The notes under the pieces were generated by a model. The model was not told where the DNA came from. It made no database searches and saw only the letters and a program-made list of their open reading frames with translations. Of a stretch of 41,622 bases of DNA, positions 1 through 5,510 are shown one piece after another (position 1 is the first letter of the stretch; the number at the start of each line of letters is the position of its first letter). The stretch is taken from contig JAFQYK010000126.1 in NCBI GenBank assembly GCA_017406485.1, forward strand, positions 1 to 41,622, read 5' to 3'. The stretch is from Clostridia bacterium. GTDB taxonomy: Bacteria; Bacillota; Clostridia; UBA1381. Made by a program: the position numbers and the translations under genes.

Positions 1-23
1 TTCGATTCCCTCACGAGTCACCA
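1..23 (+). other. attP: attP core: 3' end of a tRNA gene
   Basis: The first 23 bases (also 41482-41504) read as the end of a tRNA: T-loop TTCGATT, 3' T-stem CCCTC, 3' acceptor strand ACGAGTC, discriminator A, then CCA. The bases before it (ending AAATATATC) do not supply the GAGGG needed to complete the T-stem, so this is only the 3' third of a tRNA, as expected for a phage core that restores the host gene on integration. The implied 5' acceptor strand GACTCGT fits Bacillota tRNA-Lys from memory of that family; the isotype is inferred. The integrase gene ends nine bases upstream of the right-hand copy. Confidence 0.85.
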
Positions 24-27
24 AAGC

Positions 28-74
28 AAAATACCGCATAGGTATCGGATTTTCCCTTACCTATGCGGTATTTT
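28..74. terminator. Bidirectional terminator beside the attP core
   Basis: A perfect 17-bp stem (28-44 with 58-74) encloses a 13-nt loop. On the + strand it is followed by TTTT and then a seven-T run at 80-86; on the - strand the stem also ends in four T. It separates the convergent integrase and late transcripts. In a prophage it would lie five bases after the CCA of the restored tRNA. Confidence 0.85.
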
Positions 75-129
75 AATGTTTTTTTAAATATAGTTTTGGG
101 GCAAAACTGACGTTTTATAACAATAAAAA

Positions 130-151
130 GTTAGTCAAAAATTAGTCAGCA
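130..151. promoter_or_regulatory. Putative integrase arm sites, P' side (two 11-bp repeats)
   Basis: Two tandem 11-bp units, GTTAGTCAAAA (130-140) and ATTAGTCAGCA (141-151), match the pair at 41423-41444 on the other side of the core. The 11-bp spacing puts both on one face of the helix, as expected for arm-type sites bound by the N-terminal domain of a tyrosine integrase. The role is inferred from position and repetition. Confidence 0.65.
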
Positions 152-288
152 ACATACATCTGATACAGAACCGAGATCATCCCTTTAATCTCGTTCTGTT
201 CTTCCTCTGTTGCTTCTTTCATAAGTTCAGTAACGAAGCCCTGAAACTCTCCACACACAACCTTAATGTTTTCCGTTAATAATTCCAT
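142..288 (-). CDS. Hypothetical 48-aa protein, last gene of the leftward operon
   Basis: Not recognised. The ATG at 288 was chosen because GGAGGTGCAGCT precedes it; the reading frame stays open further upstream but only through the hairpin at 307-328. The product is acidic (a run of Glu/Gln near residues 25-32), predicted mainly helical, with no membrane segment. It follows the 121-aa gene, separated by a terminator-like hairpin, so it may be expressed at a reduced level. Its stop codon lies within the right-hand arm-site repeats of attP, so the last codons double as recombination sequence. I recall similar small proteins next to the same neighbours in gut Clostridia prophages. Confidence 0.7.
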   Translation of the reverse strand: MELLTENIKVVCGEFQGFVTELMKEATEEEQNEIKGMISVLYQMYVAD

Positions 289-300
289 AGCTGCACCTCC

Positions 301-328
301 AAATAAAAGAGGGCGTTTCCGCCCCCTT
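301..328 (-). terminator. Intrinsic terminator or attenuator
   Basis: On the - strand, a G/C-rich stem (307-315 with 320-328, one wobble pair) with a GAAA tetraloop is followed by TTTTATTT. It sits directly after the stop codon of the 121-aa gene and before the ribosome site of the 48-aa gene. Confidence 0.8.
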
Positions 329-329
329 A

Positions 330-695
330 TCAAAGCTCCTGCATAAATCTCTGCAACTTCTGTCTTTCCTCGTCATTCTGCGTTTCACGCATCATATTCT
401 GAAACTTCTCTTTCAGACCGTGACCGGAATAGTTGTATGAATTGCGAGAGTTATACATATCGTCACGGCTTGTATATCTGCCGCGGCTGTCTCTCATTCT
501 CGCGCCGCTGTAATCGTTGTATGACATTCTTTCAGAATAGCCCTCACCTTTCATTGCCTTAATGGTTTCAATATCTTTCATAATATCTACCGCCTTATAT
601 GCACATTCAAGCTCGGAAGGGGTTATATCACCCTTTCTTACGATTTCTTCAAGCTGTTCGTCAAGTAAGCCATAAAGTCCTGTAAGTATATGCAT
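330..695 (-). CDS. Hypothetical 121-aa protein with a Tyr/Arg/Ser-rich middle
   Basis: Function unknown. The start at 695 has GAAGGAGGAATAACA upstream. Three parts are visible: an N-terminal helical stretch (about 1-50, many Glu/Lys), a low-complexity segment (about 55-95) rich in Tyr, Arg, Ser, Asp and Asn, and a charged C-terminal helix (about 95-121). No Cys pairs, signal peptide or membrane segment. I recall related proteins beside homologues of the next two genes in gut Clostridia (pro)phages, which suggests a joint virion or late role. The low-complexity middle could be a flexible linker or an assembly region; this is inference. Confidence 0.75.
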   Translation of the reverse strand: MHILTGLYGLLDEQLEEIVRKGDITPSELECAYKAVDIMKDIETIKAMKGEGYSERMSYNDYSGARMRDSRGRYTSRDDMYNSRNSYNYSGHGLKEKFQNMMRETQNDEERQKLQRFMQEL

Positions 696-710
696 TGTTA
701 TTCCTCCTTC

Positions 711-1142
711 CTACGCTATTCTTGAAACAGTCAGATTACTGTTCTGTACGTCAATCGCCTGTCCGCTCGTATTCTCCACTGCCACGGTTACGCAGCAGCC
801 GCGCGGTACGTCAATTATAGCCGGTGATGTGACGTTGCTATACTGTTCTACCGCCGCCGGAGTCTGTCTTGCGCGTGATGTCTGTATCGGTTCGCCGTTA
901 ATCGCAAGGGCAACCGAGATTTCCTCAACTGTGCCGCCTGTCGGAATAGCGATATTACCGTTATATGTCACCTGATAACGCGCGAAACACGAACAAGGGT
1001 TATTGACGATACCCCTAAGAGTAAGAATACCTGCGCCGTTTCTATGTATTACATAGCCACGGTTGCAAGGTATAGAAGTTTCGAGCAATACGTTCTGACC
1101 GTCCGCGACTGTCTGTATTGCGTTAGCTACATACTCTGCCAT
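711..1142 (-). CDS. Jelly-roll-like small virion or decoration protein (putative)
   Basis: A 143-aa protein starting at 1142 behind GGCGGTGAT. It is almost entirely short alternating hydrophobic/polar strands with Gly, Asn and Thr turns and hardly any helix, a pattern typical of a compact beta-sandwich such as a TNF-like jelly roll. Cys residues lie near 25, 50 and 52 and as a GCC pair near 116. From memory this is a recurrent but uncharacterised family of gut Bacillota phages, usually beside the Gly-rich coiled-coil protein encoded next (1155-1976). Trimeric decoration or fibre-head function is a guess from fold appearance; no catalytic motif is seen. Confidence 0.7.
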   Translation of the reverse strand: MAEYVANAIQTVADGQNVLLETSIPCNRGYVIHRNGAGILTLRGIVNNPCSCFARYQVTYNGNIAIPTGGTVEEISVALAINGEPIQTSRARQTPAAVEQYSNVTSPAIIDVPRGCCVTVAVENTSGQAIDVQNSNLTVSRIA

Positions 1143-1154
1143 AGTATCACCGCC

Positions 1155-1976
1155 TTACGCTGCGCATCCGCAGCCGCCAAAGCCGAAGTTATTACCGCAG
1201 CAATTCGGGTTCTGTACCACGTATGCAGGGCGCGGAACAGGTGCAAGGTACTGTTCAAGTGCCGTTGTCTGCGCTTCGTTGTTAGCAAGAATAGCCGCTG
1301 TCTGTGCGTTCTGCGATGCCTGAAGATTAGCCATATTAAGCTGGTTCTGAAGTTCTGCGATCTTTTCATTCTTAGCGTCAATCTTATCCTGACACATAGT
1401 ATCAAGAATACGCTGTGTGCTTGCGGTATTTGCCGCGATAACGTCTCTCAATGCGTCATTGATAGCCGCCCTGTCTGCGCATGCCTCTGTCGCGACCGTA
1501 TACTTTAGGTCTGCAACTGCCGCGCGGTTCTCGCAGCAGCAGTTCTGCTGTGCCATTTCCATTGAGCCAAGACGAGCGTCAAGAGCCTGCTGATTTGCAA
1601 AGTTCTGGTTCATTGAAGCGATCTGATTATTGTATGCTGTCTGCATAGCGTTCATAGCTCTGTTACACTCGGCTACTTCTGCGCTTGCAAAGCCGTTTGA
1701 GATTGATGACTGAATACCTGTGAGCTGACCTGCAAGAGCCGCATTGTCAAAGCCGCGGTTTACATCGTTCTGTGTCTGCGTGTTGAAAAGGTAGCTGTCA
1801 AGACCAAGACCGCCGCCAAAGCCGCCGCCGAAACCAAAACCGTTACCCATAAGAGCAAACAGGAACAATATCACCCACCAACCGTCACCGCCGAAGCCAC
1901 CCCAACCGTTGTTGTTGCCGTACATCGGCGATACAGGCATAACCATATCGCTGCCGTTGTTGTCTGTAAGTGCCAT
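1155..1976 (-). CDS. Gly/Asn-rich protein with one hydrophobic segment and long coiled coil
   Basis: A 273-aa protein starting at 1976 behind AGGAGGACAAATTTA. The order is: a Gly/Asn/Trp-rich N-terminus (about 15-32), one hydrophobic segment (about 33-45, WWVILFLFALMG), a Gly/Phe-rich stretch (about 46-62), a long Ala/Gln-rich helical region (about 75-235) and a Cys/Gly-rich tail ending GGCGCAA. Cysteines cluster as a CCC triplet near residue 147 and in the tail. The Gly-hydrophobic-Gly design followed by a coiled coil resembles an oligomeric membrane-inserting or filament protein, but no family function is known to me. It is probably co-expressed with the jelly-roll-like gene, 12 bp away. 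Confidence 0.75.
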   Translation of the reverse strand: MALTDNNGSDMVMPVSPMYGNNNGWGGFGGDGWWVILFLFALMGNGFGFGGGFGGGLGLDSYLFNTQTQNDVNRGFDNAALAGQLTGIQSSISNGFASAEVAECNRAMNAMQTAYNNQIASMNQNFANQQALDARLGSMEMAQQNCCCENRAAVADLKYTVATEACADRAAINDALRDVIAANTASTQRILDTMCQDKIDAKNEKIAELQNQLNMANLQASQNAQTAAILANNEAQTTALEQYLAPVPRPAYVVQNPNCCGNNFGFGGCGCAA

Positions 1977-2032
1977 TAAATTTGTCCTCCTAAAGAATTA
2001 TTTATACTAAACCTGCGCGCTTGGTTTGTACA

Positions 2033-2266
2033 CTATTTCAAGCCCATTTGTTGAGCCATATTCGATAGTTTATTAAAACCGTCCTGTGTTAATTGTCCGC
2101 TGTTCATCAGATATTGCACTGCCCCCTGTGGGTCATTCTGATACTGCTGCGGTATATTGATTTTTCGCTGCATTAAAAACTGCATAGGGTTATTTTTGAA
2201 CTGACTGAACATAGCCGCCATATTCGGCTGACCCCCGCCCATAAGTCCTTGTAATGGATTAGACAT
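2033..2266 (-). CDS. Small Met/Gln/Asn-rich protein (77 aa)
   Basis: Starts at 2266 with GGAGGCAGAGGAAA upstream and overlaps the preceding gene by 8 bp, which suggests translational coupling. The sequence is rich in Gln, Asn, Met and Gly with a few Pro, has no Cys, no signal and no membrane segment. The middle holds an amphipathic stretch (about 40-75). Composition resembles small late-operon accessory proteins of gut phages; I recognise the type but know no function for it. Confidence 0.7.
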   Translation of the reverse strand: MSNPLQGLMGGGQPNMAAMFSQFKNNPMQFLMQRKINIPQQYQNDPQGAVQYLMNSGQLTQDGFNKLSNMAQQMGLK

Positions 2267-2645
2267 TTTCCTCTGCCTCCTTTTTAGGCTCTATAATTGC
2301 CTTTAATTCGTCAAATTCCTTTCGGGTAACATAGTTGTCAAGGTTAATGTTTTGCGGTGTAATCTGCGCCGCTGTGCGCTCCTGGAAGTCAAATACACGG
2401 AGCGGCTGCGGCATACCGTTAGCCGCTGTCGATTTTAAGTAAAATACGCTGTTCTCGCTGTCTAACATCATCACCGTGTTACCGGGTGCGACCGGATAAG
2501 CCTTTGCTCCGGCTTCGCCCTGCACCCATACAATACCGTTGTTTGGGTTATTGGTCGAAGCAACGGGAATTTGCGGTGTAGGTATTTGCGGCTGTATCGG
2601 GTATTGCGGATATGTTGCCGGATAGCCGTTGTTGAATAATGCCAT
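2259..2645 (-). CDS. Proline-rich late accessory protein (128 aa)
   Basis: Starts at 2645 behind GGAGGGATAACAA. The N-terminal third is a Pro/Gln/Tyr/Ile-rich linker (about residues 8-30, repeated QIPTPQIP-like units); a beta-rich middle (about 35-90) follows, with a segment reading like a small barrel around 'AYPVAPGNTVMMLDSE'; the C-terminus (about 100-128) is a charged helix rich in Glu and Lys. I recall a comparable arrangement in gut Clostridia phage proteins of this neighbourhood but no characterised member. It could be a capsid- or tail-associated adaptor; this is not established. Confidence 0.72.
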   Translation of the reverse strand: MALFNNGYPATYPQYPIQPQIPTPQIPVASTNNPNNGIVWVQGEAGAKAYPVAPGNTVMMLDSENSVFYLKSTAANGMPQPLRVFDFQERTAAQITPQNINLDNYVTRKEFDELKAIIEPKKEAEENV

Positions 2646-2648
2646 TTG

Positions 2649-3023
2649 TTATCCCTCCTTGAAGAAATAAATCGGTACTTCGTCACCGCTGTTCCAGGTG
2701 TCGTAATAATCACCGTCAACCACGGCTATGACGTGTGTACCTGTCGCCAATATGTATGCGCCTTGCGGATAATCTGCGCAAAAGTCCTTGACCGTGTAGC
2801 AGTCGGGGCAGGTATTGGGTATTACGTGCCGCTTAAAGCCTTGACCTGCAAGATACGCGCCCCATACCGAATTGGAAGAAGGCATATCGTGCATTGTAAG
2901 CCCTTGTAAGGCTACCTTGATATACGTCTGTTCCCAACTCTGCCCTGTAACCTTTGCGATTGCCCTTATAACGCAGTCACCGACAAGGTTGTTTTGTGGG
3001 TTAGGATTGTAGTAGATATACAT
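2649..3023 (-). CDS. Putative papain/C39-like cysteine peptidase
   Basis: A 124-aa protein. The ATG at 3023 was preferred over upstream starts because GAGGGGTGATT precedes it and the product then begins just before the active-site-like segment VGDCVIRAI (Cys17). A later GTHVIAVVDG supplies a His in a hydrophobic strand and DTWNSG an Asp/Asn, giving the Cys-His-Asp/Asn order of papain-fold enzymes; the length fits a minimal domain. No signal peptide. Substrate unknown: a virion-protein maturation or host-directed activity would both fit a late gene. It is the first full gene after the terminator at 3119-3146 and is preceded by a 13-codon ORF that ends 11 bp before its start. Confidence 0.65.
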   Translation of the reverse strand: MYIYYNPNPQNNLVGDCVIRAIAKVTGQSWEQTYIKVALQGLTMHDMPSSNSVWGAYLAGQGFKRHVIPNTCPDCYTVKDFCADYPQGAYILATGTHVIAVVDGDYYDTWNSGDEVPIYFFKEG

Positions 3024-3034
3024 ACAATCACCCC

Positions 3035-3076
3035 TCAAACGGCAAAAAGAGAGCGCATATGGGATTGAGTAATCAT
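3035..3076 (-). CDS. Possible 13-codon leader peptide (uORF)
   Basis: A short ORF (MITQSHMRSLFAV) has one of the best ribosome sites of the region (AAAGGAGGGCGCAATT before the ATG at 3076). It stops with TGA at 3035, 11 bp before the ATG of the peptidase-like gene, and its last bases form that gene's ribosome site. This layout suits translational coupling or a leader peptide. No homology is recognised. Confidence 0.4.
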   Translation of the reverse strand: MITQSHMRSLFAV

Positions 3077-3118
3077 AATTGCGCCCTCCTTTTTTCTTTG
3101 ATAATAAAATTTTACAAT

Positions 3119-3146
3119 AAAAAAAGACCGTGCACACGCACGGTCT
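3119..3146 (-). terminator. Intrinsic terminator after the lysis cassette
   Basis: A perfect 9-bp G/C-rich stem (3125-3133 with 3138-3146) with a 4-nt loop is followed on the - strand by a run of seven T. It closes the late operon carrying the lysis genes, and the final cassette lies beyond it. Confidence 0.9.
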
Positions 3147-3163
3147 CGGTACAAAATCGGTAC

Positions 3164-3364
3164 TCAAAGTACCCTCATAATCTTTGACTTGACTTTCTTA
3201 CTAAGCTTAGTTACCTGTCGTTCGGAAACATTCATAGTCATTGATATTTGAATATTCGATTTATATTGCGCCCTAAGATTGAAGTATTCCAGTTCGGGCG
3301 GTGTGAAATTACACTGTTCGCGGAAATACTCTAATTCGGGCTTAGTGAAGTCGTATACCTGCAT
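3164..3364 (-). CDS. Small HTH protein (sigma region 4-like)
   Basis: A 66-aa protein using the ATG at 3364; a TTG at 3376 in frame is the alternative, and neither has a strong ribosome site. The second half (about 30-60) reads as a helix-turn-helix of the sigma-70 region 4/LuxR type (repeated cues: IQISMTMNVSERQVTKLSKKVKSKI). The first half carries a doubled PELEYF motif (about 8-13 and 22-27). I recall similar proteins beside gut Clostridia phage lysis genes. DNA binding is likely; the target is unknown. It is the last gene before the terminator at 3119-3146 and overlaps neither neighbour when the ATG is used. Confidence 0.75.
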   Translation of the reverse strand: MQVYDFTKPELEYFREQCNFTPPELEYFNLRAQYKSNIQISMTMNVSERQVTKLSKKVKSKIMRVL

Positions 3365-3365
3365 A

Positions 3366-4106
3366 TCACTTATCAAATACGCCTGCCCTGTCGAGCATTA
3401 CCAATGTTCGGAGCATTTCATACGTAAGCCCCAGCTCGCCTTTTTCGTTGCCGTTTAAAATATCCCTGTCCATAAGTTTCTGAACCGTAGGCTTAGCCCA
3501 ATCAGGCATATTATCATCCATATAGTTGTACACCATAGGCGTTAATCTCTGTATCGACTCGCAAAGGTCGTCTATTGTGCCGTTCAGTTCCTCAATTTTC
3601 TTGTCTAATTCCTCATACTGTGTCATAGTCAATTCCTCCGTTTCCGTCAATCTGCGTTTAAATTCATACCACCGCGCCCAACCGTTTGCGCTCATACTGT
3701 TTGGGCAATTCTTACGGCTTGCGTCATAATGCCTTACAACACGCTCCGGCGGTATATTGTGCTTTGCCATAAGCTCTTTTGTAATTGCGATTGTGTTCTC
3801 AAACGCCTTGTTATAGTTTCCGTCACTGTTAATGCACATCTCAATACCAATACTGTTAGCATTGGTAATACCGTATTTACCGTGACCGTCACCGCAATGC
3901 CACGTATAGTATTGGTTGTAGTCATTTACCTGCAGTGCCTTTGTGTCGTCTACAAAGAAATCCGCGCTTGAACCTCTGTTGCCGGTGTCAAAGTATGTAA
4001 AATGCGCGTCAGCGTTTGCGCCCTTGCCGGTGTTGCCCGTGTCGTGAATAACAATGTACTTTATTTCGTCATTTCTCGGCGAACGGTTAAATCTTATCTG
4101 TTTCAT
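3366..4106 (-). CDS. N-acetylmuramoyl-L-alanine amidase endolysin
   Basis: A 246-aa lysin that cleaves the amide bond between MurNAc and the stem peptide. An amidase_2/PGRP domain covers about 1-155 with Zn ligands visible as H21 (IVIHDT), H126 (VVRHYD) and C134 (NCP). A helical linker (about 160-195) leads to a C-terminal segment (about 197-246) resembling a single SLH-like repeat (PDWAKPTVQKLMDRDIL), a plausible wall-binding module. No signal peptide, consistent with export through the holin encoded just upstream. It is the last gene of the XhlA-holin-amidase cassette. Confidence 0.93.
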   Translation of the reverse strand: MKQIRFNRSPRNDEIKYIVIHDTGNTGKGANADAHFTYFDTGNRGSSADFFVDDTKALQVNDYNQYYTWHCGDGHGKYGITNANSIGIEMCINSDGNYNKAFENTIAITKELMAKHNIPPERVVRHYDASRKNCPNSMSANGWARWYEFKRRLTETEELTMTQYEELDKKIEELNGTIDDLCESIQRLTPMVYNYMDDNMPDWAKPTVQKLMDRDILNGNEKGELGLTYEMLRTLVMLDRAGVFDK

Positions 4107-4117
4107 TTGCTACCACC

Positions 4118-4402
4118 TCAATACTTAATTCCGTTCGGTTCGGTATAGTTCAACGCTCTGGAGCTGTCCGTAATGCCTGTTGACGTAGGGTCAATCAACG
4201 CATTATACCATATCACACCTGCAATTATCCATACATACGGTGTCTGTATTGCTTTAACAAATGCATCGCCTACAATCTGCCAACTTGTAAGGTCCTTTAC
4301 CTCCAGTCCCATATAGCCGAGTACGGCAATACACGTAGATACAACAAGTTGCACCCAAAATGTCGGGTTTTTCGCTCTGATTTTCCAATTGATTTTTGAC
4401 AT
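4118..4402 (-). CDS. Phage holin, phiLC3-like
   Basis: A 94-aa holin that permeabilises the membrane to release the amidase. The ATG at 4402 was chosen because AGAGGAGG lies nine bases upstream; a farther upstream ATG would leave no ribosome site. The start INWKIRAKNPTFWVQL is a hallmark of the phiLC3-type family, and two hydrophobic segments (about 15-35 and 50-75) flank a short polar turn. It overlaps neither neighbour but starts one base from the stop of the XhlA-like gene. Identity rests on these features and on position. Confidence 0.88.
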   Translation of the reverse strand: MSKINWKIRAKNPTFWVQLVVSTCIAVLGYMGLEVKDLTSWQIVGDAFVKAIQTPYVWIIAGVIWYNALIDPTSTGITDSSRALNYTEPNGIKY

Positions 4403-4403
4403 A

Positions 4404-4676
4404 TTACATTCCTCCTCTGAATACATATCCTATTGCCGCGCCTACTAACGCCGTTATAAGCGCGGTTATAACCGTTTCCCACCGTTTTGACGGCTTTTTC
4501 TCAATCTCGTTGACCCTCTGCGTTATGTCGTTTACATCGCCGCGCATATTTTTTATTTCGTTCGCTATTGTATGTACACTTTCTGTCAACTTTTCGAGAT
4601 TTCCTAACCGCCGATTAAATGACTTGTTTTCCTGTTCAACTGTTGCCAGTCTTTCTATTACCTTAATTTCGTCCAT
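4404..4676 (-). CDS. XhlA-like lysis-associated membrane protein
   Basis: A 90-aa protein with an N-terminal coiled coil (about 1-62, repeated I/L/V heptads) and one C-terminal transmembrane helix (about 68-85, VITALITALVGAAIGYVF). This is the design of XhlA/hemolysin-type proteins that accompany holins in Bacillota phages. It ends one base before the holin start and lies directly upstream of it, which supports a lysis role. Whether it is a holin partner, an antiholin or an anchor cannot be told from sequence. Confidence 0.8.
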   Translation of the reverse strand: MDEIKVIERLATVEQENKSFNRRLGNLEKLTESVHTIANEIKNMRGDVNDITQRVNEIEKKPSKRWETVITALITALVGAAIGYVFRGGM

Positions 4677-4714
4677 CTACATTACTCCCCATTGTTCCTC
4701 TGTAATCCTGCCCG

Positions 4715-5491
4715 CTAAAAATACTTCGCCACGGCAGCGGGGGCGTTTTCCTCGCACCACGTTTGCGCCGTAGCAGCGTCCGCGTATTCTGTGACGCGGT
4801 TTGTTTTGCTTGTTGTGTTAATGCAGTAGTACAGCATTTGATACCACGTTATTGTGGGTATATCGCCGCCCTGTGCCGTGTGCTGCGCCACAAGGTCTAC
4901 AATACCCCGCTGGGCAAGGCGGATATTTGACGCGCCTGTTATATTCATACCTGTGTTAGTTTTTGACAGCATTAGAAAGTCCCATTCCGCGGCAGTCGTC
5001 CACTGCGGATTATATTCATACTCCGCCGCCGCTGCATATTCCGCCGCCTGCGTCATAAGACTGTCAAGGCAGAGCGCGTAAAATATGCCCTCGTGACCGC
5101 GTAAGATTACCGTTTGCGTGTCACTTCGTACGGACGCGGTTGTGCTTGCCCCGCCGCGTAAGCCCAGATTCATGCTATATACTGCGTTGCCGCTGCGCGA
5201 CGCTATATATTCCATTGTCACGCGGTCAATACCGCTTAGCTTTATGAAATGATTTACCGCTCGCGCGGCATTAGGCTCTGGTAGCTCTGATTGCTGACAA
5301 TACATCTTTTGTGCTGTTACTCCATGCCCGTATACATTTAAACGTTTCCATTCGCTTAAAAGTGAAAACATTATACTGTCTTGACCTGCCTGCGTTCCTT
5401 TGTAGATAAGACTATTCGACATGTTTCCGACGGCGTTCTTACCGCACTGCGTCCCCTGACGATAACACGCTTTTAATAATGTAACTGCCAT
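4715..5491 (-). CDS. Putative tail fibre / receptor-binding protein (short paralogue)
   Basis: A 258-aa protein sharing two modules with the larger fibre encoded next (5511-6908): an N-terminal YRQGTQC segment (compare YRQGTKC) and a C-terminal TITWYQMLYYCI...WCEENA segment (compare TITYYQLQHYLI...YCRANY). The middle (about 30-190) is beta-rich and differs, as expected for receptor-specific domains. It lacks the coiled-coil N-terminus of the larger fibre, so it may attach through that fibre. Placement between the fibres and the lysis genes fits a host-recognition protein. Function is inferred from paralogy and position. Confidence 0.65.
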   Translation of the reverse strand: MAVTLLKACYRQGTQCGKNAVGNMSNSLIYKGTQAGQDSIMFSLLSEWKRLNVYGHGVTAQKMYCQQSELPEPNAARAVNHFIKLSGIDRVTMEYIASRSGNAVYSMNLGLRGGASTTASVRSDTQTVILRGHEGIFYALCLDSLMTQAAEYAAAAEYEYNPQWTTAAEWDFLMLSKTNTGMNITGASNIRLAQRGIVDLVAQHTAQGGDIPTITWYQMLYYCINTTSKTNRVTEYADAATAQTWCEENAPAAVAKYF

Positions 5492-5510
5492 TTCATTGTA
5501 TCATTCCTTT

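Larger units (their letters stand above)
1..141. repeat. Direct terminal repeat, left copy
   Basis: Bases 1-141 are identical to 41482-41622, read base by base. The left end continues into the stop codon of the first leftward gene and the right end follows the integrase, so joining the copies gives one uninterrupted circle. The repeat contains the attP core, a terminator and part of the right arm sites. The length equals a common assembler k-mer, so it is most likely an assembly overlap and not a packaged terminal redundancy. Confidence 0.97.

Noticed and set aside
1..141. Packaged direct terminal repeats of a linear genome
   Set aside because: The overlap equals an assembler k-mer length and contains an intact attP needed on a circle; read evidence would be needed to argue otherwise.
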